The notes under the pieces were generated by a model, which was given only the letters and a program-made list of their open reading frames with translations, did not search any database and was not told where the DNA came from. From NCBI GenBank assembly GCA_023269825.1, contig JAGDWI010000003.1:384118-423660 (forward strand): 39,543 bases of DNA, given 5' to 3'. Below are positions 33,594-39,543 of this stretch, one piece after another; positions within the stretch are counted from its first letter, which is position 1; every line of letters starts with the position of its first letter. Origin of the DNA: Desulfurococcaceae archaeon (GTDB lineage: Archaea; Thermoproteota; Thermoprotei_A; Sulfolobales; Desulfurococcaceae). The translations under genes and the position numbers were made by a program.

Positions 33594-35414
33594 ATGCCTG
33601 ATAACTATAAGTCGAAGCGTGTTACCTGGTCTTGGCTTAGATTGGAGGGGGTTAGCTTCACTATTCTACCATTCGAGGACAGGGACAGTGTGCTCAGGGA
33701 CTACGCGGGGTTATTAGCGAGTATTAAGCGGGGTGTCTTGCTGGCGAGGAGGGTTGACTACGAGTACAAGTACTCAGACTACTCCTTCAGCGTCAGCGAC
33801 ACAGCCTTCTACCTCAGGGCCCCTGCTGGGAGCCAAGTAGTATTCTTCAATCCCCGGCCCGAGGAGCCTGCGAGGCCCCGGGTCAAGAGGCTTGTAAACC
33901 CCGCCACATTAGAACTAGAGGACGGCTCCTACGCGAGGGTCTTAGTGGCCTACGGGTTCCCCGCGGGCCTCCCAGAGGGCCTACTGTACACCCTGTACAC
34001 CGAGGTCTCAGAGGCAGCGTTGGTATTCAGGGAGGTAGACAAGGTGAAAGCAGTCCGCATGGTTGAGACAGCTAGGCGCAGGAGGATCACCAGTAGTAGC
34101 CAGGGAGTTACAGAGGCCCATGAAGCAGGGGCACTCGAGGAGCTAGCATCAAGGGTTTTATCCGGGTCAAGCCTATTCGAGTTCTACCTATACTTCATAA
34201 TAAAGGATAAGGAACCAAAATCCCTCAACACCAGGGCCAACACGGTTAAATCACTCCTCAAAGGCTACGGAGTAGACGTGGATGCGCCCCCGATCCAGCG
34301 GGAGCTATACAACCTCGAGACATGTCTAGGGGTTATGTGTATTGAGAAGCACTACGCTGACTCGGAGAGCCTTAAACCACTATTTCCATTGATAAGCGAG
34401 GAGCTACACGACCCAAATGGAGTATTCCTCGGGGTCTCAGGGACGGGGAGCCCGGTGCTGCTAGATGTCTGGTCTAAGCCAAACCTCAACTTCGTGATAG
34501 TAGGTGTAACGGGGTCTGGTAAGTCAATGACTGCGAAGGTCTACTTGAAGCGGCTCCGCGAAGTAGACGATAAAATACTCTACGTGGGAGTAGACCCTGA
34601 GTCAGAGTACACGCGTGTAGCGGGTCTCCTCGGGGCACAGGCTGTTGAGATACATGAAAACCAGAGGCTGGGATTAGACCCCATCAAGCTAATGCGTAGC
34701 GGGGCCCTAGAGATCGGCCAAGTAGCGGACATAATATCAGAGGTCTACGGGGTTCCCGAGAACCTGCACGGGGTCTTAAGGAGGGAATTATTCATGAACA
34801 GCGACTTCGCAGACTCATTCGTGGAGTTCGCGAGCAGCGTCAAAGACCCAGAGCTCTCAAAGTACCTCCAGGGAGCCACGGTTCCACCGGACAGCCTAGT
34901 CTACGAGGGGGAGCCGCCGCCACTAGCAGGCAGCGTGATATTTGGATTAAAGAACGTGAGGAGCAAGAGGCTCAAGATACTTATATCAGCGTTGATCTCC
35001 TCGCACTCATACAACACCCTGCTAACCAAGGCCCGGAGAAGCGTCTTCTTCGTCGACGAGGCCTGGCTATTCATGGAGACACCTAGCATAGTCTCACTAT
35101 TCGAGAACCTGGCTAGGCGTGGAAGGAAGCACGGAGCAGCATTCCTGTACATAACACAGAGAGCCGAGGACCTCGCGAGGACACCGCAGGGGAGGACAAT
35201 ACTAGAGCAGAGTGCCACGGTATTATTGCTCAGGCAGGAGCCTGAGGGCCGTGACGCGTGCAAGGAGATATACAAACTAAGCGACTCAGAGGCAGAGTAC
35301 CTAGTGAACGCACCCGTAGGCTCGGGGATACTCAAAGCGGGGAGAAAGAGGATTACGATACAGGTGCTGCCAACCGAGGGGGAGCTGAAGGCGTTCTCCA
35401 CAACGGTCTCCTAG
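33594..35414 (+). CDS. VirB4/TraC/CedB-like conjugation ATPase
   Basis: 606 residues. An N-terminal domain of about 280 residues, typical of VirB4, is followed by Walker A GVTGSGKSMTAK (Lys 310) and Walker B VFFVDEAWLFM (Asp 488/Glu 489), then the characteristic ITQRAEDLARTPQGRTILEQ segment and a C-terminal region with YLVNAPVGSGIL. VirB4 energises pilus biogenesis and substrate transfer in T4SS, and the crenarchaeal homologue CedB drives DNA import. ATG start, leaderless from the TATA box at 33559. It heads the run of transfer genes reaching 37972. Confidence 0.9.
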   Translation: MPDNYKSKRVTWSWLRLEGVSFTILPFEDRDSVLRDYAGLLASIKRGVLLARRVDYEYKYSDYSFSVSDTAFYLRAPAGSQVVFFNPRPEEPARPRVKRLVNPATLELEDGSYARVLVAYGFPAGLPEGLLYTLYTEVSEAALVFREVDKVKAVRMVETARRRRITSSSQGVTEAHEAGALEELASRVLSGSSLFEFYLYFIIKDKEPKSLNTRANTVKSLLKGYGVDVDAPPIQRELYNLETCLGVMCIEKHYADSESLKPLFPLISEELHDPNGVFLGVSGTGSPVLLDVWSKPNLNFVIVGVTGSGKSMTAKVYLKRLREVDDKILYVGVDPESEYTRVAGLLGAQAVEIHENQRLGLDPIKLMRSGALEIGQVADIISEVYGVPENLHGVLRRELFMNSDFADSFVEFASSVKDPELSKYLQGATVPPDSLVYEGEPPPLAGSVIFGLKNVRSKRLKILISALISSHSYNTLLTKARRSVFFVDEAWLFMETPSIVSLFENLARRGRKHGAAFLYITQRAEDLARTPQGRTILEQSATVLLLRQEPEGRDACKEIYKLSDSEAEYLVNAPVGSGILKAGRKRITIQVLPTEGELKAFSTTVS

Positions 35415-35417
35415 TGC

Positions 35418-35426
35418 TTTAAAATA
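35418..35426 (+). promoter_or_regulatory. TATA box upstream of the small membrane protein
   Basis: TTTAAAATA, 27 nt (from its first base) before the GTG at 35445, immediately after the VirB4-like stop codon; it gives the downstream genes their own promoter. Confidence 0.5.
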
Positions 35427-35444
35427 CCCAACTGTTTTTAATGG

Positions 35445-35678
35445 GTGGTCAAAGTGACTCTCAGGGAGCTCATTGCCCTCGCTTGGGGCCAGGCATGGGA
35501 GAGGCTTGTTGGAGCCCTGCCGCTACCGCGGGGTTTATCCGACTTCATCATAGTGCTCGCTGTTGCCAGCCTACTCGTACTGCTATACAAGTTGAACAGG
35601 GTGTGGCTTAGGGTAGCATTGATCCTCCTCTGGGGAGTAGCCATTGTCTCTATAATACTATACTACGTGGGTGGTTAG
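35445..35678 (+). CDS. Small two-helix membrane protein of the transfer cluster
   Basis: 77 residues with two membrane helices (about 34-48, DFIIVLAVASLLVLLYKL, and 54-75, WLRVALILLWGVAIVSIILY). The start may be GTG 35445 or GTG 35454. Its position between VirB4- and VirB6-like genes suggests a small channel or pilus component, but no family is recognised. Its stop is 1 base before the most likely GTG start of the next gene (35680). Confidence 0.6.
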   Translation: MVKVTLRELIALAWGQAWERLVGALPLPRGLSDFIIVLAVASLLVLLYKLNRVWLRVALILLWGVAIVSIILYYVGG

Positions 35679-35679
35679 C

Positions 35680-35973
35680 GTGTGCAGGGTGTTGAAGATC
35701 CTAGACCCCTCCACCATGAAGCCCTTCACATTGAGGGACTGCGGGGACACGCTGGTGGTTGAAATGGATAATATAGTCATCGTGTTGAATAAGAGGCTTG
35801 AGAAAACCCATATAGCACTGAGGAGCCTGGAGATAGGGCTGACTCTCGACGCACCACTGGAGGCCATCGAAGAGTTCGAAAGACTACTGAAAAAGAGGCT
35901 TAAGAAGCTTGTAGTTGTCTCCGAGGAGTCCGAGGAGGTGGGTTCTAGTGGTGGATGTCTGGGATCTTGTTAG
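35680..35973 (+). CDS. Small soluble protein of the transfer cluster
   Basis: About 97 residues from GTG 35680; the frame also allows GTG 35671. A beta-rich N-terminal half (FTLRDCGDTLVVEMDNIVIV) precedes a helix with many Lys/Glu (EEFERLLKKRLKKLVVVSEE). No family recognised. It overlaps the start of the VirB6-like gene by about 26 bp, indicating coupled translation. Confidence 0.55.
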   Translation: MCRVLKILDPSTMKPFTLRDCGDTLVVEMDNIVIVLNKRLEKTHIALRSLEIGLTLDAPLEAIEEFERLLKKRLKKLVVVSEESEEVGSSGGCLGSC

Positions 35974-37972
35974 CTGGGGGCTCTGGATCGGCTGGGCAGT
36001 AGCCATAGGCTCATTCACAGTTGGAGTAATACGTAGGGCCCTGGGACAAGAGGGCTACGAGAGGCTGCTGGCTGGCTCACTAGCCGGGATACTGGTGTTG
36101 GCGTTCGGATGGGGACTAGTCCAAGCGATTTATGGTGGCGTAGTCCCCGGTGTACCGTATGGGTGGGTCTTCTACGCTGTGAGCGGTGCACTACTAGTCA
36201 CGTCATCAATATACCTCGCACTTGGGAGGGCTGAGGGAGCAAGCCACTTGGTTGCAGCACTATTAGTTGTTGGACTCGGATTCTTCGCAGCCTCCATCGC
36301 GAGCGGTGTTAACACCGGCCCCGGGGGCCAGTTGTCTGTGAGCGTCTACCCATCGGACACCATGATCGAGAGCGGTAAGCAGTTAGTCCTCAGGGTTAGA
36401 GTAGACGGTGGGAGCCCGCCGTACAGTGTGACCATTGACTGGGGTGACGGGAGCCCGCCCAGCGGTGGATCTATCCAGAACGAGGGGGAGTGGAGTAAGA
36501 CGTACCGTATTCCAGACAATAATGCGACAGCGTCTTTCCCAGTCCGCGTAACCGCTGTCGACAGCGAGGGGAGGACTGGCTGGAACACCTTCTCCATCAT
36601 CGTGCAGAACAAGGAGTGGTGCCCACTCGGCTGGCCATTCAACTTCTTCTGTGGTTTTTATAAGTTAGTCTCCTCGATACTCCCCGCACTAGACGTGCAG
36701 AAGCTTGTTGAGTGCCCATTGTTCCCAATGGATGAGGGGGACCCCATCCACAAGATCTACACTATGATACTCGGGGTCTCGATGAGTGCTCTAGGCTTGT
36801 TCCTAGCATTCAACCTCGTGTGGAGAGCTGCAGGCGAGGAGGGGTTGCTCAGTATAGCTGACTCAATAAAGGACGCTGTAATAGTGGTTGCACTAGCGCT
36901 CCTAGCACCATACGTCTACAACGCGACTGCTCAGGCATTGAACACTATTAGCTACAGCCTCATAGGCGACATAGACGTGGGCTGGGTCCTAGTCTGGATA
37001 TTCGCGCAGCTCGGCCTAGCCATCGCAATAGGCTACTTCGTCCCCTTCATAGCCAACTACGGAGTATTCCTAGCGATCACACTGTTCCTCGCAAGCCTAA
37101 CCGTCTACGTAAGATACATCCTAATACTGACGCTGATAACGGCTTCTCCCCTACTAGCAGTCAGCTACTTACACCCAGGCCTCAGGTCTATGGCAAGGCA
37201 CGCGGTGAGCCTCTTGGCGGGGTTGATGATAGCGGGGCCTATAGCTGCGGTGTTCATGGTGATACTCAGCAAGACTATACCAGGCCAGAACATAGTCTTC
37301 GGGATACTATACCCACTAATAGTCGGGACACTGCCAACAGTGCTGGGAACCTTCGGTGGAGGAGCAGTCTCAGCAGTAGCGGGAGCGGTTAAATCGGGTG
37401 TTACAAGCCTAGTAGGAGTAGTAGCCAGTAAAGGAGCACAGGTATCAACTACAAGTACAAGCACAGGTACTGCCCCTAGCGGAGTAGTAAAGCTGAATAC
37501 CCCGAGAACCACAGTAGCAGCTAAAACGCCTACTCAAACAGAGGCAGCACCAGGCGTCAAGGCAATAACCATACCAGTAAAGCCAGGGCCAATAATAACC
37601 CCTACAACCGTGAAGAAGTCTATTCAAGAAGCAAGGATGAAAGGCACGGTAGCGGAGACACTAGCTGAGGCGAGAGAAATAGGCCCCGGAATATCGTTCA
37701 CTCTCCAAGGCCCAGAAGCGTACAAGAAGCACGCGGAGGAGCTGGCAAAAGAGCCAGAAATACATCCAAAGTGGGAGGCGTTCAAAGCAGGGATTAAAAC
37801 ACTCGGAGGAGAAGCAGGTAGAAGAGCATGGACTAATATAAAAGCCCTGGCGAGAGATACCAAGGAAGCGTTCAAATATCATGTGGGGAGAGAGTTTAAT
37901 ATTAAACTTGGTCATCTCTCAATACATGGCTTTAGGAGTGGTGGAGATGCTAAGCATATGGATTGGGCCTAA
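35948..37972 (+). CDS. VirB6/CedA-like channel protein with PKD-like insert and charged tail
   Basis: About 674 residues. Four membrane helices (about 6-120) precede a PKD-like domain (about 128-221; SPPYSVTIDWGDGSPP is the PKD signature region), then five to seven more helices (about 265-505), a Thr/Ala/Pro-rich linker and a charged helical tail (about 581-655). A polytopic protein in this operon position corresponds to VirB6/CedA, the inner-membrane channel. I choose GTG 35948, 7 nt after GAGGAGGTG, instead of the longer frame from TTG 35915. The tail is duplicated at 7089-7391. The 3' end overlaps the converging gene by 4 bp. Confidence 0.75.
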   Translation: MVDVWDLVSWGLWIGWAVAIGSFTVGVIRRALGQEGYERLLAGSLAGILVLAFGWGLVQAIYGGVVPGVPYGWVFYAVSGALLVTSSIYLALGRAEGASHLVAALLVVGLGFFAASIASGVNTGPGGQLSVSVYPSDTMIESGKQLVLRVRVDGGSPPYSVTIDWGDGSPPSGGSIQNEGEWSKTYRIPDNNATASFPVRVTAVDSEGRTGWNTFSIIVQNKEWCPLGWPFNFFCGFYKLVSSILPALDVQKLVECPLFPMDEGDPIHKIYTMILGVSMSALGLFLAFNLVWRAAGEEGLLSIADSIKDAVIVVALALLAPYVYNATAQALNTISYSLIGDIDVGWVLVWIFAQLGLAIAIGYFVPFIANYGVFLAITLFLASLTVYVRYILILTLITASPLLAVSYLHPGLRSMARHAVSLLAGLMIAGPIAAVFMVILSKTIPGQNIVFGILYPLIVGTLPTVLGTFGGGAVSAVAGAVKSGVTSLVGVVASKGAQVSTTSTSTGTAPSGVVKLNTPRTTVAAKTPTQTEAAPGVKAITIPVKPGPIITPTTVKKSIQEARMKGTVAETLAEAREIGPGISFTLQGPEAYKKHAEELAKEPEIHPKWEAFKAGIKTLGGEAGRRAWTNIKALARDTKEAFKYHVGREFNIKLGHLSIHGFRSGGDAKHMDWA

Positions 37973-38505
37973 TCGCTTTTTTCTACGAGTACTAGTCCGC
38001 ACTCGTTATGTAATATTCCAAGCTCTATGATAACTACATGGGCTTGTTCTGGAACATCTTTTTCCGGGTTCTGGAACTTCTCCGGACGCCATTCGGCCAT
38101 TCGGTAAATAATGAGAGTTGCAAACTCATCGAGTGCAACTCCATCCGGATATCCCGCTAGCTCCAAGAGAACCGTTTTCCTCAACCACCCAACACCCTTG
38201 AACCTTACACCATCACTTCTTTTAACAAGGATCCACCTATCACCAACTTCCTCGACGCTGTAGTTTGGGTAAAGCTTGAACTTCTCCATCTCCGCGATCC
38301 ATGCCTCGTAGACGTGGTCTTTCTCGATGACATCGAATGGAGGATAGAGACTAGACATCCTCGGCTCCCTTCTCATATCAACAACAATAGTGCCATCTGG
38401 CTCAACCTCGGCCCACGCTAGTGCCGGCCTATACTTGATATTCCCCTTTTCATCAACATAGGGGATTTCTTTTCTTAGAGCATATTTGGATAGGTCTTGC
38501 CCCAT
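37969..38505 (-). CDS. Soluble protein of unknown function
   Basis: 178 residues, alpha/beta, no membrane span or signal. Notable segments are YRPALAWAEVEPDGTIVVDM, then DRWILVKRSDGVRFKGVGWL and LDEFATLIIYRMAEW. No family recognised. ATG start. It reads in the same direction as the gene at 38528-39022, 23 bp downstream of it, so the two are probably co-transcribed from the operator-controlled promoter at 39052. Confidence 0.6.
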   Translation of the reverse strand: MGQDLSKYALRKEIPYVDEKGNIKYRPALAWAEVEPDGTIVVDMRREPRMSSLYPPFDVIEKDHVYEAWIAEMEKFKLYPNYSVEEVGDRWILVKRSDGVRFKGVGWLRKTVLLELAGYPDGVALDEFATLIIYRMAEWRPEKFQNPEKDVPEQAHVVIIELGILHNECGLVLVEKSD

Positions 38506-38527
38506 GCGGGATCCCCGTATAAGTAAG

Positions 38528-39022
38528 TCAAGTAGTATTTAAAGCACTAGACCCCCGGGCCGCCTCCGCGGCTGAAACCGCACTGAGCTGTGTTAGTTTC
38601 TCAACGAGTTCTCTCAGGGCCTTGTCTAGTTCCTCGTCCACTCCCCTGAGCCTCACTGCGGCTGCCACGGCTTCGCTTGCAGCTCTAGCCGCGTTCTTCA
38701 CCGTGTTGTATCCCTCCGGGGATTTACCGAGATAAATGCTTCTCCGCTTATCTCTACCCGTGCACTTGAGGTACCAGTAGTAGTACGGCTTCTTAGCCCT
38801 ATTGTAGACCACGGTGTACTCCTCGGTGCAACCCCGCAACTCCTCGTACACGCTGGCTAATCCATAAACCCCGAGTTCTCGTAGAGCATGGTCGAGTATT
38901 TTGCAGGCCTCTCCAAGCCTACTCCTCGCCTCCTCGAGAGAAGCGAGCTTCGCGGGGTCTACAGAGACCCCCTTCAAGAGATCCCTCACCCGGGGTTTTC
39001 CACTGTCTTTCTCCACCCGCAC
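38528..39022 (-). CDS. Probable DNA-binding protein under operator control
   Basis: 164 residues: an N-terminal helix pair (SLEEARSRLGEACKILDHAL), a central segment KKPYYYWYLKCTGRDKRRSI-YLGK that looks like the short basic beta motif (DUF6788-like) of presumed nucleic-acid-binding proteins, and a long helical, Ala-rich C-terminus suited to dimerisation. GTG 39022 lies 30 nt from a TATA box that is itself enclosed by the 37-bp palindrome, so the gene looks tightly repressed, possibly by its own product. That autoregulation is inferred. GTG 39016 is an alternative start. Confidence 0.6.
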   Translation of the reverse strand: MRVEKDSGKPRVRDLLKGVSVDPAKLASLEEARSRLGEACKILDHALRELGVYGLASVYEELRGCTEEYTVVYNRAKKPYYYWYLKCTGRDKRRSIYLGKSPEGYNTVKNAARAASEAVAAAVRLRGVDEELDKALRELVEKLTQLSAVSAAEAARGSSALNTT

Positions 39023-39030
39023 TCACCCAA

Positions 39031-39067
39031 GTGTTAGGTATGCAAAAGGGACTTATATACCTAACAC
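39031..39067. promoter_or_regulatory. 37-bp palindromic operator, copy 5, enclosing a TATA box
   Basis: GTGTTAGGTA (39031-39040), a 17-bp spacer, TACCTAACAC (39058-39067). Minus-strand TATATAAG at 39052-39059 lies in the spacer, 30 nt before the GTG of the 38528-39022 gene; occupancy would exclude TBP. Confidence 0.88.
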
Positions 39068-39157
39068 TCAAGAAGCAGGAACAATGGGTTTCACACCACG
39101 TTAAACCCCTGCCACCAGCCTGCAGGTAGGGCTGTTTCCTTTTTGATTGCTTGTTGT

Positions 39158-39166
39158 TAAGTTTAT
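39158..39166 (+). promoter_or_regulatory. TATA box of the IS607-type genes
   Basis: GTTTATAAG-type box about 30 nt before the TTG/GTG start at 39192/39195, giving a leaderless mRNA. Confidence 0.55.
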
Positions 39167-39194
39167 AAGCTTTTATTACTATTTATTATCATTG

Positions 39195-39380
39195 GTGGTT
39201 GAGGTTTCTGAGAGGTTGTTGAGGCCTAGGGAGGTTTGTAAGAGGCTTGGTATTAGCTACACTACTCTCTATCGCTGGATTAGAAATGGTAGGATTAAAG
39301 CTGTTAGAATAGCTAGTGGTAGGTATAGAATCCCAGAGAGCGAACTCAAGAGAATCATAGAAGAGGTAGGGAATAAGTGA
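39195..39380 (+). CDS. HTH-only IS607-type protein (TnpA N-terminal domain)
   Basis: About 61 residues from GTG 39195 (TTG 39192 also possible). The MerR-like helix-turn-helix of IS607 serine recombinases is complete: RPREVCKRLGISYTTLYRWI, then NGRIKAVRIASGRYRIPESE. A full TnpA would continue with the serine-recombinase catalytic domain; here a TGA stops it and the TnpB gene starts 4 bp earlier (GTGA overlap). It could be a truncated transposase or a stand-alone regulator of the downstream TnpB. Confidence 0.8.
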   Translation: MVEVSERLLRPREVCKRLGISYTTLYRWIRNGRIKAVRIASGRYRIPESELKRIIEEVGNK

Positions 39381-39543
39381 CCAGTATAGCGAGAACCGTT
39401 ATTGTTAATAGCACCAGGCTTCCTAGGAAAGTATTTAGTGTCTTCGTTGAACTAGAGGGTATGTACCGCAATATGGTTGAACAGTTGACAATGTATGCTG
39501 TTTCTAGTGGAATAACGAGTTTCACCAGGCTCAAAGCATTAAA
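39377..39543 (+). CDS. tnpB: TnpB (IS607-associated), N-terminal part only
   Basis: The frame from GTG 39377 reads ARTVIVNSTRLPRKVFSVFV, then ELEGMYRNMVEQLTMYAV and SGITSFTRLKAL, the normal N-terminus of archaeal TnpB RNA-guided nucleases. The window ends after 55 codons, so catalytic residues cannot be checked. It overlaps the HTH gene by 4 bp and is co-transcribed with it. Confidence 0.82.
   Translation, partial: MTSIARTVIVNSTRLPRKVFSVFVELEGMYRNMVEQLTMYAVSSGITSFTRLKAL

Larger units (their letters stand above)
17303..39543. mobile_element. Integrated conjugative-type element (extends past the window)
   Basis: The left boundary is inferred from the tRNA-Ser 3' fragment at 17303-17357. Genes to the right are GC-richer than the chromosomal genes to the left, are dominated by transfer-machinery homologues (VirB2-, VirB4-, VirB6- and VirD4-like, plus a type IV pilus module), and share a 37-bp palindrome found nowhere else in the window. 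No integrase, replication initiator or relaxase was recognised. The right end is not reached; by the geometry of the fragment, an intact tRNA-Ser(UGA) on the minus strand should mark it. The IS607-type genes from 39.2 kb may be a separate insertion. Confidence 0.65.

Noticed and set aside
37165-37627. Minus-strand frames inside the VirB6-like gene
   Set aside because: Shadows of a GC-rich, well-supported gene on the plus strand.
1-39543. CRISPR array
   Set aside because: No regularly spaced direct repeats of 24-37 bp were found; the 37-bp palindromes are kilobases apart and have no spacer pattern.

Overview
The window looks like a hyperthermophilic crenarchaeal chromosome, most likely of the order Desulfurococcales. 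The basis is the set of archaeal-type genes (form III RuBisCO, archaemetzincin, archease, VapBC with an AbrB-type antitoxin, IS200/IS605- and IS607-type TnpB), TTTAWA-type TATA boxes about 25-30 nt before GTG/TTG/ATG starts (leaderless transcripts), and tRNA genes without encoded CCA. I cannot name the species.

Layout. (1) 1-7.1 kb: an accessory stretch with two overlapping envelope genes, a VapBC pair, a 5'-truncated polysaccharide flippase, an IS200/IS605-type TnpB broken by one in-frame TAA, and a membrane-anchored winged-helix protein. (2) 7.1-11.7 kb: a decayed copy of the C-terminal tail of a conjugation protein, a HEPN gene broken by an in-frame TAA, and an 1100-residue surface protein with two tandem Ig-like plus GH99/WbsX-like units. 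(3) 12.0-17.3 kb: conventional chromosome with peroxiredoxin, tRNA-Gly, a sugar-nucleotide pyrophosphorylase, tRNA-Phe, archaemetzincin, archease, RuBisCO and a small membrane protein. A frameshifted relic that I read as the N-terminus of a crenarchaeal tyrosine integrase sits next to the 3' end of tRNA-Gly. (4) 17.3 kb to the right edge: a GC-richer integrated element. It begins at a 3' fragment of a tRNA-Ser(UGA) gene, whose geometry (host on the left, element on the right) fits an attachment site. (5) 39.2 kb onward: an HTH-only IS607-type gene overlapping the start of a TnpB gene that runs off the window.

The element carries two machines. One resembles the conjugation/DNA-transfer apparatus (crenarchaeal Ced/Ted and bacterial T4SS): a VirB2/TrbC-like small pilin, a VirB4/CedB-like ATPase, a polytopic VirB6/CedA-like protein with an extracellular PKD-like insert, and a VirD4/HerA-like ATPase with a C-terminal nuclease-like domain. 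The other is a type IV pilus-like module: a secretion ATPase, a TadC/ArlJ-like membrane protein and a pilin-like protein. Large exported or beta-rich proteins, a transglutaminase-like protein and several small DNA-binding proteins accompany them. I see no relaxase and no complete integrase inside the window.

The most striking non-coding signal is a 37-bp palindrome, GTGTTAGGTA-N17-TACCTAACAC, present five times with perfect arms and invariant spacing, all in intergenic or promoter positions of the element. One copy encloses a TATA box and a further half-site lies on a start codon. I interpret it as the operator of an element-wide regulon. Immediately after one of these operators lies a roughly 120-bp array of short inverted repeats that could be an origin, transfer origin or leader structure.
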